From Cyanobium sp. PCC 7001 (GTDB taxonomy: Bacteria; Cyanobacteriota; Cyanobacteriia; PCC-6307; Cyanobiaceae), in the NCBI RefSeq assembly GCF_000155635.1, contig NZ_DS990556.1, forward strand, positions 2,614,607 through 2,678,606: DNA of 64,000 bases, given 5' to 3'. Under the pieces are notes generated by a model. The model was given only the letters and a program-made list of their open reading frames with translations, made no database searches and was not told the origin of the DNA. The translations under genes and the position numbers were made by a program. Each line of letters opens with the position of its first letter. The stretch's first letter is position 1. This document shows, one piece after another, positions 30,774 to 43,188 of this stretch.

Positions 30774-32081
30774 ATGGAGATCTACGCCGAGCGTCGCGCG
30801 CGCTTTCTGCAGCAGCTGGGTGGAGCGGCGGCGGTGATTCCTGCGGCACCCCTGGTGACCCACCACGCCGATTGCGAGTACCCGTTTCGCCAGGACAGCG
30901 ACTTCTGGTACCTCACCGGCTTCGATGAACCCGATGCGGTGGCGCTGTTCCTGCCCCACCGGGAGGACGCTCCCTTCGTGTTGTTCGTGCACCCCAAGGA
31001 CCCCACGGCCGAGGTGTGGCACGGTGTGCGCTGCGGCACCGAGGGGGCGGTGGAGCGCTTCGGGGCGGCCGTGGCCCACCCGCTGGCCGAACTGGCCGAG
31101 CGGCTGCCCCACTACCTCGAGGGAGCCGAGGGGATCGCCTTCCGCGTGGGTCGCCATCCGGCGGTGGAGCCGCTGGTGCTGAAGGCCTGGGCCCAGCAGC
31201 TCGACCGTGCTCCCCGCCGTGGTTCCGCCGCCCTGGGGCTGGTGGCGCCGTGCCCGATCCTGCACGCCCTGCGGCTGCGCAAGGGTCCGGAGGAGCTGGA
31301 GCGGCTGCGCGAGGCGGCCCGCATCTCGGCGGAGGCTCACGAACTCGCCCGTCAGGTGACCCGGCCCGGACTCAATGAGCGGCAGGTGCAGGCGGTGATC
31401 GAACAGCATTTTCTCGAGCAGGGAGCTCGCGGACCGGCCTACGGCTCGATCGTGGCCGGAGGCGACAACGCCTGCGTGCTCCACTACACCGCCAACAACG
31501 CCCGGCTGCGCGACGGGGATCTGCTGCTGATCGACGCCGGCTGCAGCCTCAGCGACTACTACAACGGCGACATCACCCGCACGTTTCCGGTGAATGGCCG
31601 TTTCAGCGCCGAGCAGCGTGAGCTCTACGCCCTGGTGCTGGCCGCCCAGGAGGCCGCCGTGGCCACCGTGGCGCCGGGCGTCACCGCGGAGGCGGTGCAC
31701 CTGGCGGCGGTGCGGGTGCTGGTGGAGGGCCTGATCGGGCTGGGCCTGCTCAGCGGCAGCGTGGACGGGGTTGTGGAGCAGGTGGCCTACCGGCACCTCT
31801 ACATGCACCGCACCGGCCACTGGCTGGGACTGGACGTGCATGACGTGGGGGCCTACCGGCTGGGCGAGCACCCGGTGGAGCTCGAGCCCGGCATGGTGCT
31901 CACCGTGGAGCCCGGGCTCTACGTGAGCGATCGCCTGCCGGTGCCCGAGGGCCAGCCCGCCATCGAGGAGCGCTGGAAGGGCATCGGCATCCGCATCGAA
32001 GACGACGTGGCCGTGAGCGATCGGGGTCATGACGTGCTCACCGCCGCCGCCCTCAAGAGCCTGGCGGCGATGGAGCGATGA
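30774..32081 (+). CDS. pepP: Xaa-Pro aminopeptidase
   Basis: Cytoplasmic dinuclear-metal exopeptidase that releases N-terminal residues preceding proline. The 435-aa protein has an aminopeptidase P N-terminal domain (HHADCEYPFRQDSDFWYLTG) and a pita-bread catalytic domain with metal ligands in DAGCSLSDYYNGDITRTF, HRTGHWLGLDVHD, TVEPGLY and RIEDDVAV. The ATG at 30774 is chosen over a GTG at 30738. The 3' end overlaps the convergent HAD gene by 29 bp. Confidence 0.95.
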   Translation: MEIYAERRARFLQQLGGAAAVIPAAPLVTHHADCEYPFRQDSDFWYLTGFDEPDAVALFLPHREDAPFVLFVHPKDPTAEVWHGVRCGTEGAVERFGAAVAHPLAELAERLPHYLEGAEGIAFRVGRHPAVEPLVLKAWAQQLDRAPRRGSAALGLVAPCPILHALRLRKGPEELERLREAARISAEAHELARQVTRPGLNERQVQAVIEQHFLEQGARGPAYGSIVAGGDNACVLHYTANNARLRDGDLLLIDAGCSLSDYYNGDITRTFPVNGRFSAEQRELYALVLAAQEAAVATVAPGVTAEAVHLAAVRVLVEGLIGLGLLSGSVDGVVEQVAYRHLYMHRTGHWLGLDVHDVGAYRLGEHPVELEPGMVLTVEPGLYVSDRLPVPEGQPAIEERWKGIGIRIEDDVAVSDRGHDVLTAAALKSLAAMER

Positions 32082-32844
32082 GCCGCTCCAGGCTGGCGAG
32101 CACGGAGTTCGTGCTGGCGATCACCCCGTCCGCTCCGGAGGCCCTCAGGGTTTCCTCGTAGGCGCGGCGCCCCTGGCCTGCCCCATGCAGGTGGGGAGGA
32201 GCCACCCCCAGGGCCAGAAAGCGCTGCTGGGGCTGAGCCTGGCGGGCGCGCACCACCGTGAGCACATCGGCCACCGTGTCGCCCAGGTAGGCCACCGGTG
32301 GGCTGGCGGGGCTTCCCAGCTCGGTGCCCGCCAGCGTCTGGGCCAGGCGCAGCAGACCGGTGGGATTGGGCTTGTCCGGCGCATCGCCCATGGCCACCAG
32401 GGGCGGGGCCGCCAGCCCGAGGCGCTCCTCCAGCACGTAGCGCGCCGAAGGGGGTTCGGCCCCGCTCACGAAGCCCCAGGCCACGCCGGCCTGGCTGAGC
32501 CGCTCGAACAGCCGCGGCTCCACCAGCAGGGGCTCCTGGCCGATGAAACCCCTCCACTGGCTTGGGTCACCCAGGGGGTCACCGCCGAAGTAGAAGCGGC
32601 TGAACACCGCGATCAGGGCGTCACGATCGGGCAGAGGGCGATGGCCGTGGCGCCGCAGGAGCTCCAGGGAGGCGTCCCAGTCGTTGTTCCAGCACCCTTC
32701 CGACTTCAGGGCATCCACCGTGGCCGCATCGGGAAGCCAACCGCAGTAGTGACGCACGGTTTCAGCCAGTGCCCGCCGGTAGCTGCCTGCCACATCACGG
32801 ATCACCCCGTCGATGTCGAACAGCAGGACAGCGCGGGGATTCAG
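32053..32844 (-). CDS. HAD-superfamily phosphatase (TIGR01548-like)
   Basis: A protein of about 263 aa with the HAD nucleophile motif LLFDIDGVIRD, threonine/serine motif II in GFVSGAEPPSARYVL, and acidic motif IV YLGDTVADV. It resembles the TIGR01548 subgroup of unknown substrate. The start is unresolved: between the nearest upstream ATG (32979, inside the divergent PSRP-3 gene) and the catalytic motif there is no in-frame ATG, GTG or TTG. I give the CTG at 32844, which places the motif near the N-terminus as usual. Confidence 0.82.
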   Translation of the reverse strand: MNPRAVLLFDIDGVIRDVAGSYRRALAETVRHYCGWLPDAATVDALKSEGCWNNDWDASLELLRRHGHRPLPDRDALIAVFSRFYFGGDPLGDPSQWRGFIGQEPLLVEPRLFERLSQAGVAWGFVSGAEPPSARYVLEERLGLAAPPLVAMGDAPDKPNPTGLLRLAQTLAGTELGSPASPPVAYLGDTVADVLTVVRARQAQPQQRFLALGVAPPHLHGAGQGRRAYEETLRASGADGVIASTNSVLASLERLIAPSPPGS

Positions 32845-32882
32845 GGGGTGGGTGCGGCTCGGCTGATAGGTTAGTTGTTTGA

Positions 32883-33383
<501 letters not shown>

Positions 33384-33472
33384 GTCCGCCGCGCGTGGAG
33401 GGATCTTCACGCTTTCCAGAGCACTCGTGTTCAGAGCCTCCGTCTTCGGTCAGGTGCACCCCTTGCTTGCTC

Positions 33473-33495
33473 AGCCCCCTGTCCGGGGGCTTTTT
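33473..33495 (+). terminator. Rho-independent terminator after ycf65
   Basis: A 7-bp stem (33473-33479 with 33485-33491), loop of five, then a T run. Confidence 0.88.
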
Positions 33496-33582
33496 CATGG
33501 CCTACGGAACTGAGGCAACAACTGGGGCAACAATTCCAATTCCCTGCCACAAGACATCAATCCGAGGCACAAGCCCACGCAC

Positions 33583-33609
33583 AAAAAAGGGCCATGGAAT
33601 CCATGGCCC
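33583..33609 (-). terminator. Rho-independent terminator of the atpD-atpC operon
   Basis: A perfect 9-bp stem with a 3-nt loop (33589-33597 with 33601-33609); on the minus strand it is followed by six U. It lies 63 nt after the epsilon stop codon. Confidence 0.92.
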
Positions 33610-33671
33610 AAAGAGAGGCGCCGCAGCGTTGAAGAGGTGTTCGTGTAGCGATCTGGATGCCCGACTGAGCG

Positions 33672-34082
33672 TCAGGCCTGGCCGCGGGTGGCCTGCATCC
33701 AGGCGCGAGCCTTGGCCAGGGCCTGCTGCGCCTTGAGCTTCTCGGTGCTGGGGCTCTGCCCTTCGAAAGCGGCGGCAGCCTGCTGGGCTGCCTCGAAGTC
33801 GGCCTGGGCGGCTGCGGCGTCGATGCTGCTGCCTAACTGGGCGCCGTTCACCAGCACAGTGACTTCATCGGCTTCCACCTCGGCAAAACCGCCGAGCAGG
33901 GCGATCGATGTCCAGCCTCCGGCCTCGCGGAGGCGCATCACGCCCGTGTCGAGTGCGGCCAGCATGGTGACATGGCCGGGCAGGATGCCCACCTGGCCGG
34001 TGGTGCTGGGCAGAATCACCTCATCGGCACTGCCGTCAAAAACGCTCTGGTCAGGGGCCAGAACTCGCAGGGTCAAAGACAT
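33672..34082 (-). CDS. atpC: ATP synthase F1 subunit epsilon
   Basis: Small F1 subunit that couples and brakes rotation. The 136-aa protein has the N-terminal beta-sandwich (SLTLRVLAPDQSVFDG, GQVGILPGHVTMLAAL) and a C-terminal helical hairpin. It is 30 bp after atpD on the second atp operon, as usual in cyanobacteria (atpE in plastids). Confidence 0.97.
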   Translation of the reverse strand: MSLTLRVLAPDQSVFDGSADEVILPSTTGQVGILPGHVTMLAALDTGVMRLREAGGWTSIALLGGFAEVEADEVTVLVNGAQLGSSIDAAAAQADFEAAQQAAAAFEGQSPSTEKLKAQQALAKARAWMQATRGQA

Positions 34083-34112
34083 CGTGAATCCTCAGGGTTG
34101 GCAGGGAGGGGA

Positions 34113-36127
<2,015 letters not shown>

Positions 36128-36207
36128 AGTGCTGATGCGCGCGCTCTGATCGCCTGGAAGTCTCACTTCCTGTGTTCGAGCTGTAGCCCATCCCTTCAGT
36201 GTCTTGA

Positions 36208-37878
<1,671 letters not shown>

Positions 37879-37903
37879 TCACCCTCGATCCTTCGCAGCC
37901 AGC

Positions 37904-37928
37904 GCGCCCCTTCGGGGGCGCTTTTTTT
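37904..37928 (+). terminator. Rho-independent terminator of groESL
   Basis: A 7-bp stem closed by a TTCG tetraloop (37904-37910 with 37915-37921) followed by seven T, 25 nt after the groEL stop. Confidence 0.95.
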
Positions 37929-37963
37929 GTCTCGTCAGATCCTGGCTCTGGCCAGGATCGTGT

Positions 37964-38284
37964 TCATTCGGTAGCGCTCCCGGGGGCCGGCAGAGGCGGT
38001 GGCGGCAGGGGGAAGCTGGATTCGCTCGGCGGGGCCTGGCTGGACTGGGGCGAAGTCGGGGTTGACTCGGCGCCGGGCAAGCCAATCGAGGGCACAACGA
38101 GCGGTTCGTTGGCGTTCTCCTTGCGGCGTTGTTCCTCGAGCTCTTGGCGCAGTGTCTGAATTTCCTGCTGATTCTTCAGCTCCCGTTGCTTCTGCTCATC
38201 CACAGCTCGGTACACCGCGACCACCGTGAGGCCGATCGTTCCGATGGCAGCGAAGGTTGAGATCGTCGATTGAAATCGGCTCAT
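37964..38284 (-). CDS. Small membrane-anchored coiled-coil protein, unknown function
   Basis: A 106-aa protein in three parts: an N-terminal membrane anchor (about residues 8-25, TFAAIGTIGLTVVAVYRA), a charged helical stretch likely to be a coiled coil (about 28-58, QKQRELKNQQEIQTLRQELE), and a Ser/Pro-rich tail ending in a run of prolines. I recognise no family. It converges on groEL and lies 35 bp from the groEL terminator. Confidence 0.7.
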   Translation of the reverse strand: MSRFQSTISTFAAIGTIGLTVVAVYRAVDEQKQRELKNQQEIQTLRQELEEQRRKENANEPLVVPSIGLPGAESTPTSPQSSQAPPSESSFPLPPPPLPAPGSATE

Positions 38285-38353
38285 TGCACTGAACTTTCAG
38301 ATCAGGTGTCAGACGAAACGTTCGGCCTGCGAAGCTGCCTCCCAACCATGCAA

Positions 38354-38396
38354 GGCACTCCGCCATGGCGCCGCACTCTAGCCATGGCGGAGTGCC
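38354..38396. repeat. Perfect 16-bp inverted repeat (11-nt spacer)
   Basis: Arms 38354-38369 and 38381-38396 are exact reverse complements, with an 11-nt centre. It lies between the SGNH-like gene (stop side) and the small coiled-coil gene (start side), both minus strand. No U tract follows on either strand, so it is either a terminator without a tail, an RNA-stabilising hairpin, or a binding site. Confidence 0.9.
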
Positions 38397-38413
38397 GTGC
38401 TGACCTGGGGTTC

Positions 38414-39118
38414 TCACTCCAGGGCCAGATGCCGTTTCAGCAGGGGGGCCAGGAGACGATCAAACAGCAGCCGCCAATAGGTGTCGGACATGTGGACCGG
38501 GTCTTGGCCATCGCTGCTGCGGAGGTAGCGGCGTTGCGTGACATGATCACGATCGAGCACGTCTGTGAACTGAGGACAGAGCAGAAGACCAGAGCTTCGG
38601 CAGAACGCCTCGAGATGCTCGCCGAACCGCTGCTTCACCGGCTTGGGAACCAGGCGGTAGGAGTCCATGCAGGCTTCGGGGTCACGAATGAGAATGACCT
38701 TGGCGCTGGTCAGCGTGGGGAACAGGGCGAGTGGCTCGTTGTACCACCGCAGCTCCCTGCCCCGACGCGTGATCATGGGGTGAAGCGGCAGACTCTCCAG
38801 ACTCAGCCTGAGCACAGCCTCGGAGAGGGGCAGCCCATCGCGAAAAGCGAACCAAGGCTGAATCCACTGCCCCACAAAGATGATGGCGGCATACTCCTGA
38901 AGATTCCGACGTGCCATGGACATGGTCCTGTTGCCGGTCACCGTGGTTCCCTCGACGCGATAACGGCCTCCCGCCGCACTCCAGTTGCGATTGGCAGGCG
39001 CTGCGGTGATGTAGTAATCGGGCACGTAGGCCTTGAGGAGTCCGGCGTGCAGTTCCTCGATGGCTGAGCACTTGGCGTTGGCAAGATGGGACCCCCCACA
39101 CCAGAGGATCCTGCTCAT
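38414..39118 (-). CDS. Putative SGNH-type hydrolase, coupled to GSCFA protein
   Basis: A 234-aa protein without a confident family match. The N-terminus ILWCGGSHLANAK could be an SGNH block I (nucleophile Ser), and the C-terminal DGQDPVHMSDTYWRLLFDRL closely resembles the block V Asp-x-x-His region of SGNH hydrolases. Between them are IIFVGQWIQPWF and RELRWYNEPLALF. Its ATG overlaps the GSCFA stop (ATGA), so the two are made together. GC content in this stretch is visibly below the surroundings. An esterase or acyl-transfer role on surface glycans is only a suggestion. Confidence 0.65.
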   Translation of the reverse strand: MSRILWCGGSHLANAKCSAIEELHAGLLKAYVPDYYITAAPANRNWSAAGGRYRVEGTTVTGNRTMSMARRNLQEYAAIIFVGQWIQPWFAFRDGLPLSEAVLRLSLESLPLHPMITRRGRELRWYNEPLALFPTLTSAKVILIRDPEACMDSYRLVPKPVKQRFGEHLEAFCRSSGLLLCPQFTDVLDRDHVTQRRYLRSSDGQDPVHMSDTYWRLLFDRLLAPLLKRHLALE

Positions 39119-40248
39119 TCGCCGAACGCCTCCAGCAAGGCCTCCTCGCATTGCAGATCGGCTCTGGCCCGCCCGGGGGTCTGAGGGGCAGCGCCCTGAA
39201 GGGCAGCCTTGTGGCGCTGGCGCCTGAGCCGGGCCACGCTGTGTCCCCGCTGACGCTGGCCGCCTCCACCAGCCTCCGGCTGCGCCTCCGGGCGGTGCGC
39301 CCGCGTGAAGGTCTGCATGGCGATGGCCACCCCTTCGGGACGCACCGATCGGAGGTTGGCTGCATAGAACAGGCCTCGGGCTGCCGGGTTGGTGATGATC
39401 TCGTAGGAGGGGAAGTAGTCGATGTCGTCGGAGCCTGCACAGAGTTCTCCGGCAGCGGCGCGAAGCACGGCCTTGGAATACGTGGTGGCTGCCAGCACAT
39501 GGTTGCCGCTGGCCGTTGCGGTGAGTGGCACGGGCGACACGGTGAGCAGCATCCGGAACGGTCTGCCGCGGCGGAGGCGTCCCACGACGCGCCTGAATTC
39601 CTGCAGGGCACTGACGACCTCGGAGCAACGGTAGTTCTGTGACTGATACACCTGAGGCTCAAAGTGGCCAGCGATGGTACCCGGCGCCGTGGGATACACC
39701 GTCTGGCTCCGCCCGTCGGAACGCACCCAGGCTTCGGTAAGCCCGAGGGTGAAGATGAACGCATCCATTCGCTTGAACATCAGCTTCACCCGGGAGAGGT
39801 GATAACGGCGGTGTTCCATCACCTCCGCGGCACTGCTGAGGCCTTCGGGCTCCACACCCGGACGCAGGGCATCGAAGAACCGCCCTTCACGTTGCCAGAC
39901 AACATCGGCTGGCCGGAAGCGTCCCTGCACTTCCCGGGCGAGCTGAAGCAGTTGCTGCGCCGTGTAGATATTCCCATACCTGCAGCTGTAGAGCGAGAAT
40001 CCAAAGCGCTGATGGTCTGGCTCGGCAAGCGAACAGGGAGGCTTTTCCAGGTCCAGCACATTGAACTTCTCATCTCTGAGGTGCGTGGTGATGTGCTGGG
40101 CAAAGCAACTACCAGCGGTGGCGATCTTTGTGTTGGGGCTCAGGATCCACTTGGGGGTGTAGAGCTCCTCGGCCGTGAAGGGCGAACTCTCGACCACGGC
40201 CCGACGCCAGAAGGCCCTTGTGGGGAGATCGCTGTAGGGATTGCGCAC
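39115..40248 (-). CDS. GSCFA-domain protein
   Basis: A 377-aa protein with the namesake motif ATAGSCFAQHI at residues 43-53 and other family blocks: FIFTLGLTEAWV, LTVSPVPLTATASG, and DIDYFPSYEII. The C-terminus is basic and low-complexity (about residues 318-365). The GSCFA family is related to SGNH hydrolases and has no settled function, though members turn up near polysaccharide genes. It starts at a GTG. Parts of the gene are near 52-58% GC, lower than neighbours, hinting at transfer. Confidence 0.87.
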   Translation of the reverse strand: MRNPYSDLPTRAFWRRAVVESSPFTAEELYTPKWILSPNTKIATAGSCFAQHITTHLRDEKFNVLDLEKPPCSLAEPDHQRFGFSLYSCRYGNIYTAQQLLQLAREVQGRFRPADVVWQREGRFFDALRPGVEPEGLSSAAEVMEHRRYHLSRVKLMFKRMDAFIFTLGLTEAWVRSDGRSQTVYPTAPGTIAGHFEPQVYQSQNYRCSEVVSALQEFRRVVGRLRRGRPFRMLLTVSPVPLTATASGNHVLAATTYSKAVLRAAAGELCAGSDDIDYFPSYEIITNPAARGLFYAANLRSVRPEGVAIAMQTFTRAHRPEAQPEAGGGGQRQRGHSVARLRRQRHKAALQGAAPQTPGRARADLQCEEALLEAFGE

Positions 40249-40325
40249 GACGAATCAGCGGCTGAGGGACATGGATGCCATCTGCAGGCCGGACAGCAGC
40301 GGGTGCCTGCAGGACCCCGTGAGAA

Positions 40326-40814
40326 TCAGGCGGGCTGGAAGCGCAGAGCGACGCCGTTGTTGCAGTACCGCTTGCCGGTGGGTCGGGGGCCGTCGTTGAA
40401 CACGTGCCCCTGGTGTCCTCCGCAGCGACGGCAGTGGTACTCGGTGCGGGGAATGATCAGCTTGAAATCCATCTTGCTGGCGATCGCCTGCGGCAGGGGC
40501 TGCCAGAAGCTGGGCCAGCCCGTGCCGCTGTCGTACTTGGTGTCCGAACTGAACAGGGGCAGGGCACATCCGGCACAGAGGTAGGTGCCACGGCGCTTCT
40601 CGGCATTGAGCGGGCTGGAGAACGGACGCTCGGTGCCCTCTTCGCGCAGCACCGTGAAGGCCTCGGGACTCAGCCGCCGCTTCCATTCGGCCTTGCTCAG
40701 CGCCCAGCGGGGGTCGGTGGCGGCAGCGGCGGCATCGGCACCGGCAGGCTTCGACACCAGGGCTGCGAGGCCGGTGCTCAGGCCTGCCAGGAGATGGCGT
40801 CGGAACATGGGCAT
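40326..40814 (-). CDS. msrB: Peptide-methionine (R)-S-oxide reductase with export signal
   Basis: Repairs methionine-R-sulfoxide. The 162-aa protein has zinc-binding pairs CAGC and CRRC, the block CGGHQGHVFNDGPRPTG and the catalytic Cys in RYCNNGVALRF. The N-terminus MFRRHLLAGLSTGLAALVSKP has twin arginines before a hydrophobic stretch and AGA, so it is probably exported to the periplasm or lumen by Tat. ATG at 40814 or 40808. Upstream lies the 14-bp tandem array. Confidence 0.93.
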   Translation of the reverse strand: MPMFRRHLLAGLSTGLAALVSKPAGADAAAAATDPRWALSKAEWKRRLSPEAFTVLREEGTERPFSSPLNAEKRRGTYLCAGCALPLFSSDTKYDSGTGWPSFWQPLPQAIASKMDFKLIIPRTEYHCRRCGGHQGHVFNDGPRPTGKRYCNNGVALRFQPA

Positions 40815-40864
40815 GGGTTGGTGGTGGATCCGGGTCGGAGGGTCGTTCAGGCGGCCTTGGCCGC

Positions 40865-40920
40865 GATCGTGACAGTTAGATCGTGCCAGTGAGATTGCGA
40901 CAGTGAGATTGCGACAGTCA
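40865..40920. repeat. Four tandem copies of a 14-bp unit
   Basis: Four contiguous 14-mers at 40865, 40879, 40893 and 40907: gatcgtgacagtta, gatcgtgccagtga, gattgcgacagtga, gattgcgacagtca. An 11-mer, gcgcacaacgt, follows at 40921 and again 28 nt later at 40949, keeping the same phase. The array lies 51 bp upstream of the msrB start, between msrB and secG. Confidence 0.93.
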
Positions 40921-40964
40921 GCGCACAACGTTCAACTCACTCCATTCGGCGCACAACGTCCAGT

Positions 40965-41195
40965 TCACGACAGCCATCCAGCGCTGAGTATCACGGCGAG
41001 GGCGAGAAAGATCACCAGCAGGGTCCAGGTGATGCGGTTCAGGGTCTGTTCGGCGCTGCGGGCACTGGTGAACATCGAACCACCGCTGGAGGCGAGCCCC
41101 CCCATGCCATCGCCCTTGGGGCTGTGGAGCAGAACGCTGAGAATCAGGAGAACGCCGCTGGCGGCCCAGACCCAGGCCAGAACGGAGGAGAGCAT
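40965..41195 (-). CDS. secG: Preprotein translocase subunit SecG
   Basis: Small accessory subunit of the SecYEG channel. The 76-aa protein has two membrane spans (about residues 5-24 and 55-74) separated by the characteristic loop HSPKGDGMGGLASSGGSMF. It is 36 bp after gpmI, the usual neighbour in cyanobacteria as I recall. Confidence 0.95.
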   Translation of the reverse strand: MLSSVLAWVWAASGVLLILSVLLHSPKGDGMGGLASSGGSMFTSARSAEQTLNRITWTLLVIFLALAVILSAGWLS

Positions 41196-41231
41196 GGCAG
41201 CGGCGACGGGGGCGGCTCGGGCCAGCTCAGG

Positions 41232-42893
41232 CTAGACGCTGAGGGTCTGACGCACGCGGCTCGGCGGAGCACCCACCGCAGCGGGCTGGACCAGGGAGGT
41301 GCCGGTCATGGTGGCTGGTTTGGGCAGGCCCAGGATCTCCAGCAGCGTGGGGGCGATGTCGGCAAGGCCGCCGCCTTCTCGCAGTTCCACGGCGTTGCCA
41401 TGGCCCGGCAGCTTGCGCTTTTCCCCCTCCACCAGGATCACCGGAACGGGATTGGTGGTGTGGGCAGTCCAGGGTCTGCCGTCGGGGCCGACCATCACCT
41501 CGGCATTGCCATGGTCTGCTGTGATCAGCAGGGTGCCTCCCATCCGGTTGGTGGCCTCCATCAGGCGGCCCACGCAGCGGTCCACCGTGCTGATGGCTTC
41601 GGTGGTGGCAGCGATCTGACCCGTGTGGCCGACCATGTCGGGGTTGGCGTAGTTGATCACCACTAGGGCATAGATCCCCTTCTGAATGGCCGAAACACAA
41701 CTGCTGGTGAGCTGTTCAGCTGACATGGCCGGGGCCTGGTCATAGGTGGCCACCCGCGGTGATGGGACCAGATGGCGGTCTTCCCCAGGGAAGGCCTGCT
41801 CGATGCCCCCGTTCATGAAATAGGTGACGTGGGGATATTTCTCTGTCTCCGCGGTGCGGAGCTGGCGCAGACCGGCTTCCGACACCACCTGCCCCAGCAG
41901 CCCGTCCAGGGACTCGGGGGGAAAGGCCACGCTCACGGGCAGCCCCTTCTCGTACTGGGTGAAGGTGACCACATCGAGTGCGGGATGGGCGTCGCGTTCG
42001 AAGGCGGTGAACTCGGGCTCCACCAGAGCCTTGATCAGCTGACGCACCCGGTCCGGGCGGAAGTTGAAGCAGATGACCCCATCCCCGTCGCGCAGGCGGC
42101 CTTCCTGGAGGCGCATCGGCTCAAGGAACTCGTCCTCCACGTCGGCGGCGTAGGAGGCGGCGATGGCCTCGGTGGGGGAGAGGCCGCGGGGCTGACGATC
42201 GTCGGTGAGGAGGCGGTAGGCCTTTTCCGTGCGGTCCCAGCGGTTGTCGCGATCCATCGCCCAGTAGCGCCCGCACACGGTGACGATGCGCCCCACTCCG
42301 GCAGCCCTGATCTGCTTCTCGATGGTGGCCACGAAACCGGGTGCGCTGTTCGGGGCGGTGTCGCGACCATCGGTGATCACATGCACACAGACATCGCTCA
42401 GGCCTCGGGCCGCCGCCCAGCGGAGCAGGCCACCGAGATGGTTGATGTGGCTGTGCACGCCACCGTCGGAGCACAGCCCGATCAGGTGGAGGGTGCCACC
42501 ACGGCTGCTGAGGTTGTCGGCCAGGGTGTTGATGGCTGGGTTCTTCGCCAGCGAGCCGTCCTGCACCGCCTGGCTGATGCGCACCAGCTCCTGGCGGATG
42601 ATGCGGCCGGATCCGATCGTCAGGTGGCCGACCTCGGAGTTGCCCATCTGCTCGTCCGGCAGGCCGACGGCAGCACCGCTGGCTTCGATCAGGGTGTGGG
42701 GGTAGGCGTGCCACAGGGCATCCATCACCGGGGTGTCGGCGATGCGGATGGCGTTGTGGGTGCCGTCGTGGCGATGGCCCCAGCCATCGAGGATGGCGAG
42801 CACCACCGGAGCCACCGAACCCTGGGTGGGGGGGCGATCCTGCAAGGCCGTCCCGGCGGCCTGGGCTCCGGATCCAGAGGCTGAACTTCCCAT
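41232..42893 (-). CDS. gpmI: 2,3-bisphosphoglycerate-independent phosphoglycerate mutase
   Basis: Interconverts 3- and 2-phosphoglycerate with a phospho-serine intermediate. About 553 aa from the ATG at 42893; family landmarks are [10 protein letters not shown], the nucleophile Ser in [12 protein letters not shown], and metal-binding [15 protein letters not shown] and [11 protein letters not shown]. The frame continues to 42983 through a Ser/Gln/Pro-rich stretch encoded by a 15-bp tandem duplication; ATGs at 42893 and 42917 both work. Confidence 0.96.
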   Translation of the reverse strand: MGSSASGSGAQAAGTALQDRPPTQGSVAPVVLAILDGWGHRHDGTHNAIRIADTPVMDALWHAYPHTLIEASGAAVGLPDEQMGNSEVGHLTIGSGRIIRQELVRISQAVQDGSLAKNPAINTLADNLSSRGGTLHLIGLCSDGGVHSHINHLGGLLRWAAARGLSDVCVHVITDGRDTAPNSAPGFVATIEKQIRAAGVGRIVTVCGRYWAMDRDNRWDRTEKAYRLLTDDRQPRGLSPTEAIAASYAADVEDEFLEPMRLQEGRLRDGDGVICFNFRPDRVRQLIKALVEPEFTAFERDAHPALDVVTFTQYEKGLPVSVAFPPESLDGLLGQVVSEAGLRQLRTAETEKYPHVTYFMNGGIEQAFPGEDRHLVPSPRVATYDQAPAMSAEQLTSSCVSAIQKGIYALVVINYANPDMVGHTGQIAATTEAISTVDRCVGRLMEATNRMGGTLLITADHGNAEVMVGPDGRPWTAHTTNPVPVILVEGEKRKLPGHGNAVELREGGGLADIAPTLLEILGLPKPATMTGTSLVQPAAVGAPPSRVRQTLSV

Positions 42894-42936
42894 CACTCCA
42901 GACGACGGCTGGGACATCAACGATGGGGAAGACAAA

Positions 42937-42966
42937 GGCTGGGAGGAATCTGGCTGGGAGGAATTT
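42937..42966. repeat. 15-bp tandem duplication upstream of gpmI
   Basis: The units ggctgggaggaatct and ggctgggaggaattt lie back to back with one mismatch. If the longer gpmI frame were translated, this would encode a repeated SSQP-type pentapeptide; more likely it is in the 5' leader. Confidence 0.85.
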
Positions 42967-43188
42967 GCTTTCACCCGACTCACCTCACACGCTGGAAAGC
43001 ACCTTCCAATGCCAACCTACAGCGCGGATGTGATGCCTCTGTCCCAACCGCCGGCCGCGTCAGCCTTTGGTCACATCCTGGACTCATGGCTCCTGCGGCC
43101 CGGCCCTTGCGAGCGTGCGCCAGCAGACACCTACCATCCGCAAGGAAGGACCCCCCGTTGAGCCTCCAAGCCTCCCGCACCTCCGCCC

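Larger units (their letters stand above)
33384..33671. other. Convergent intergenic region with two terminators
   Basis: 288 bp between the ycf65-like gene and atpC. It contains one terminator for each converging transcript (33473-33495 and 33583-33609) and a 12-bp imperfect tandem duplication at 33511-33534 (tgaggcaacaac / tggggcaacaat). No gene is visible. Confidence 0.75.
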
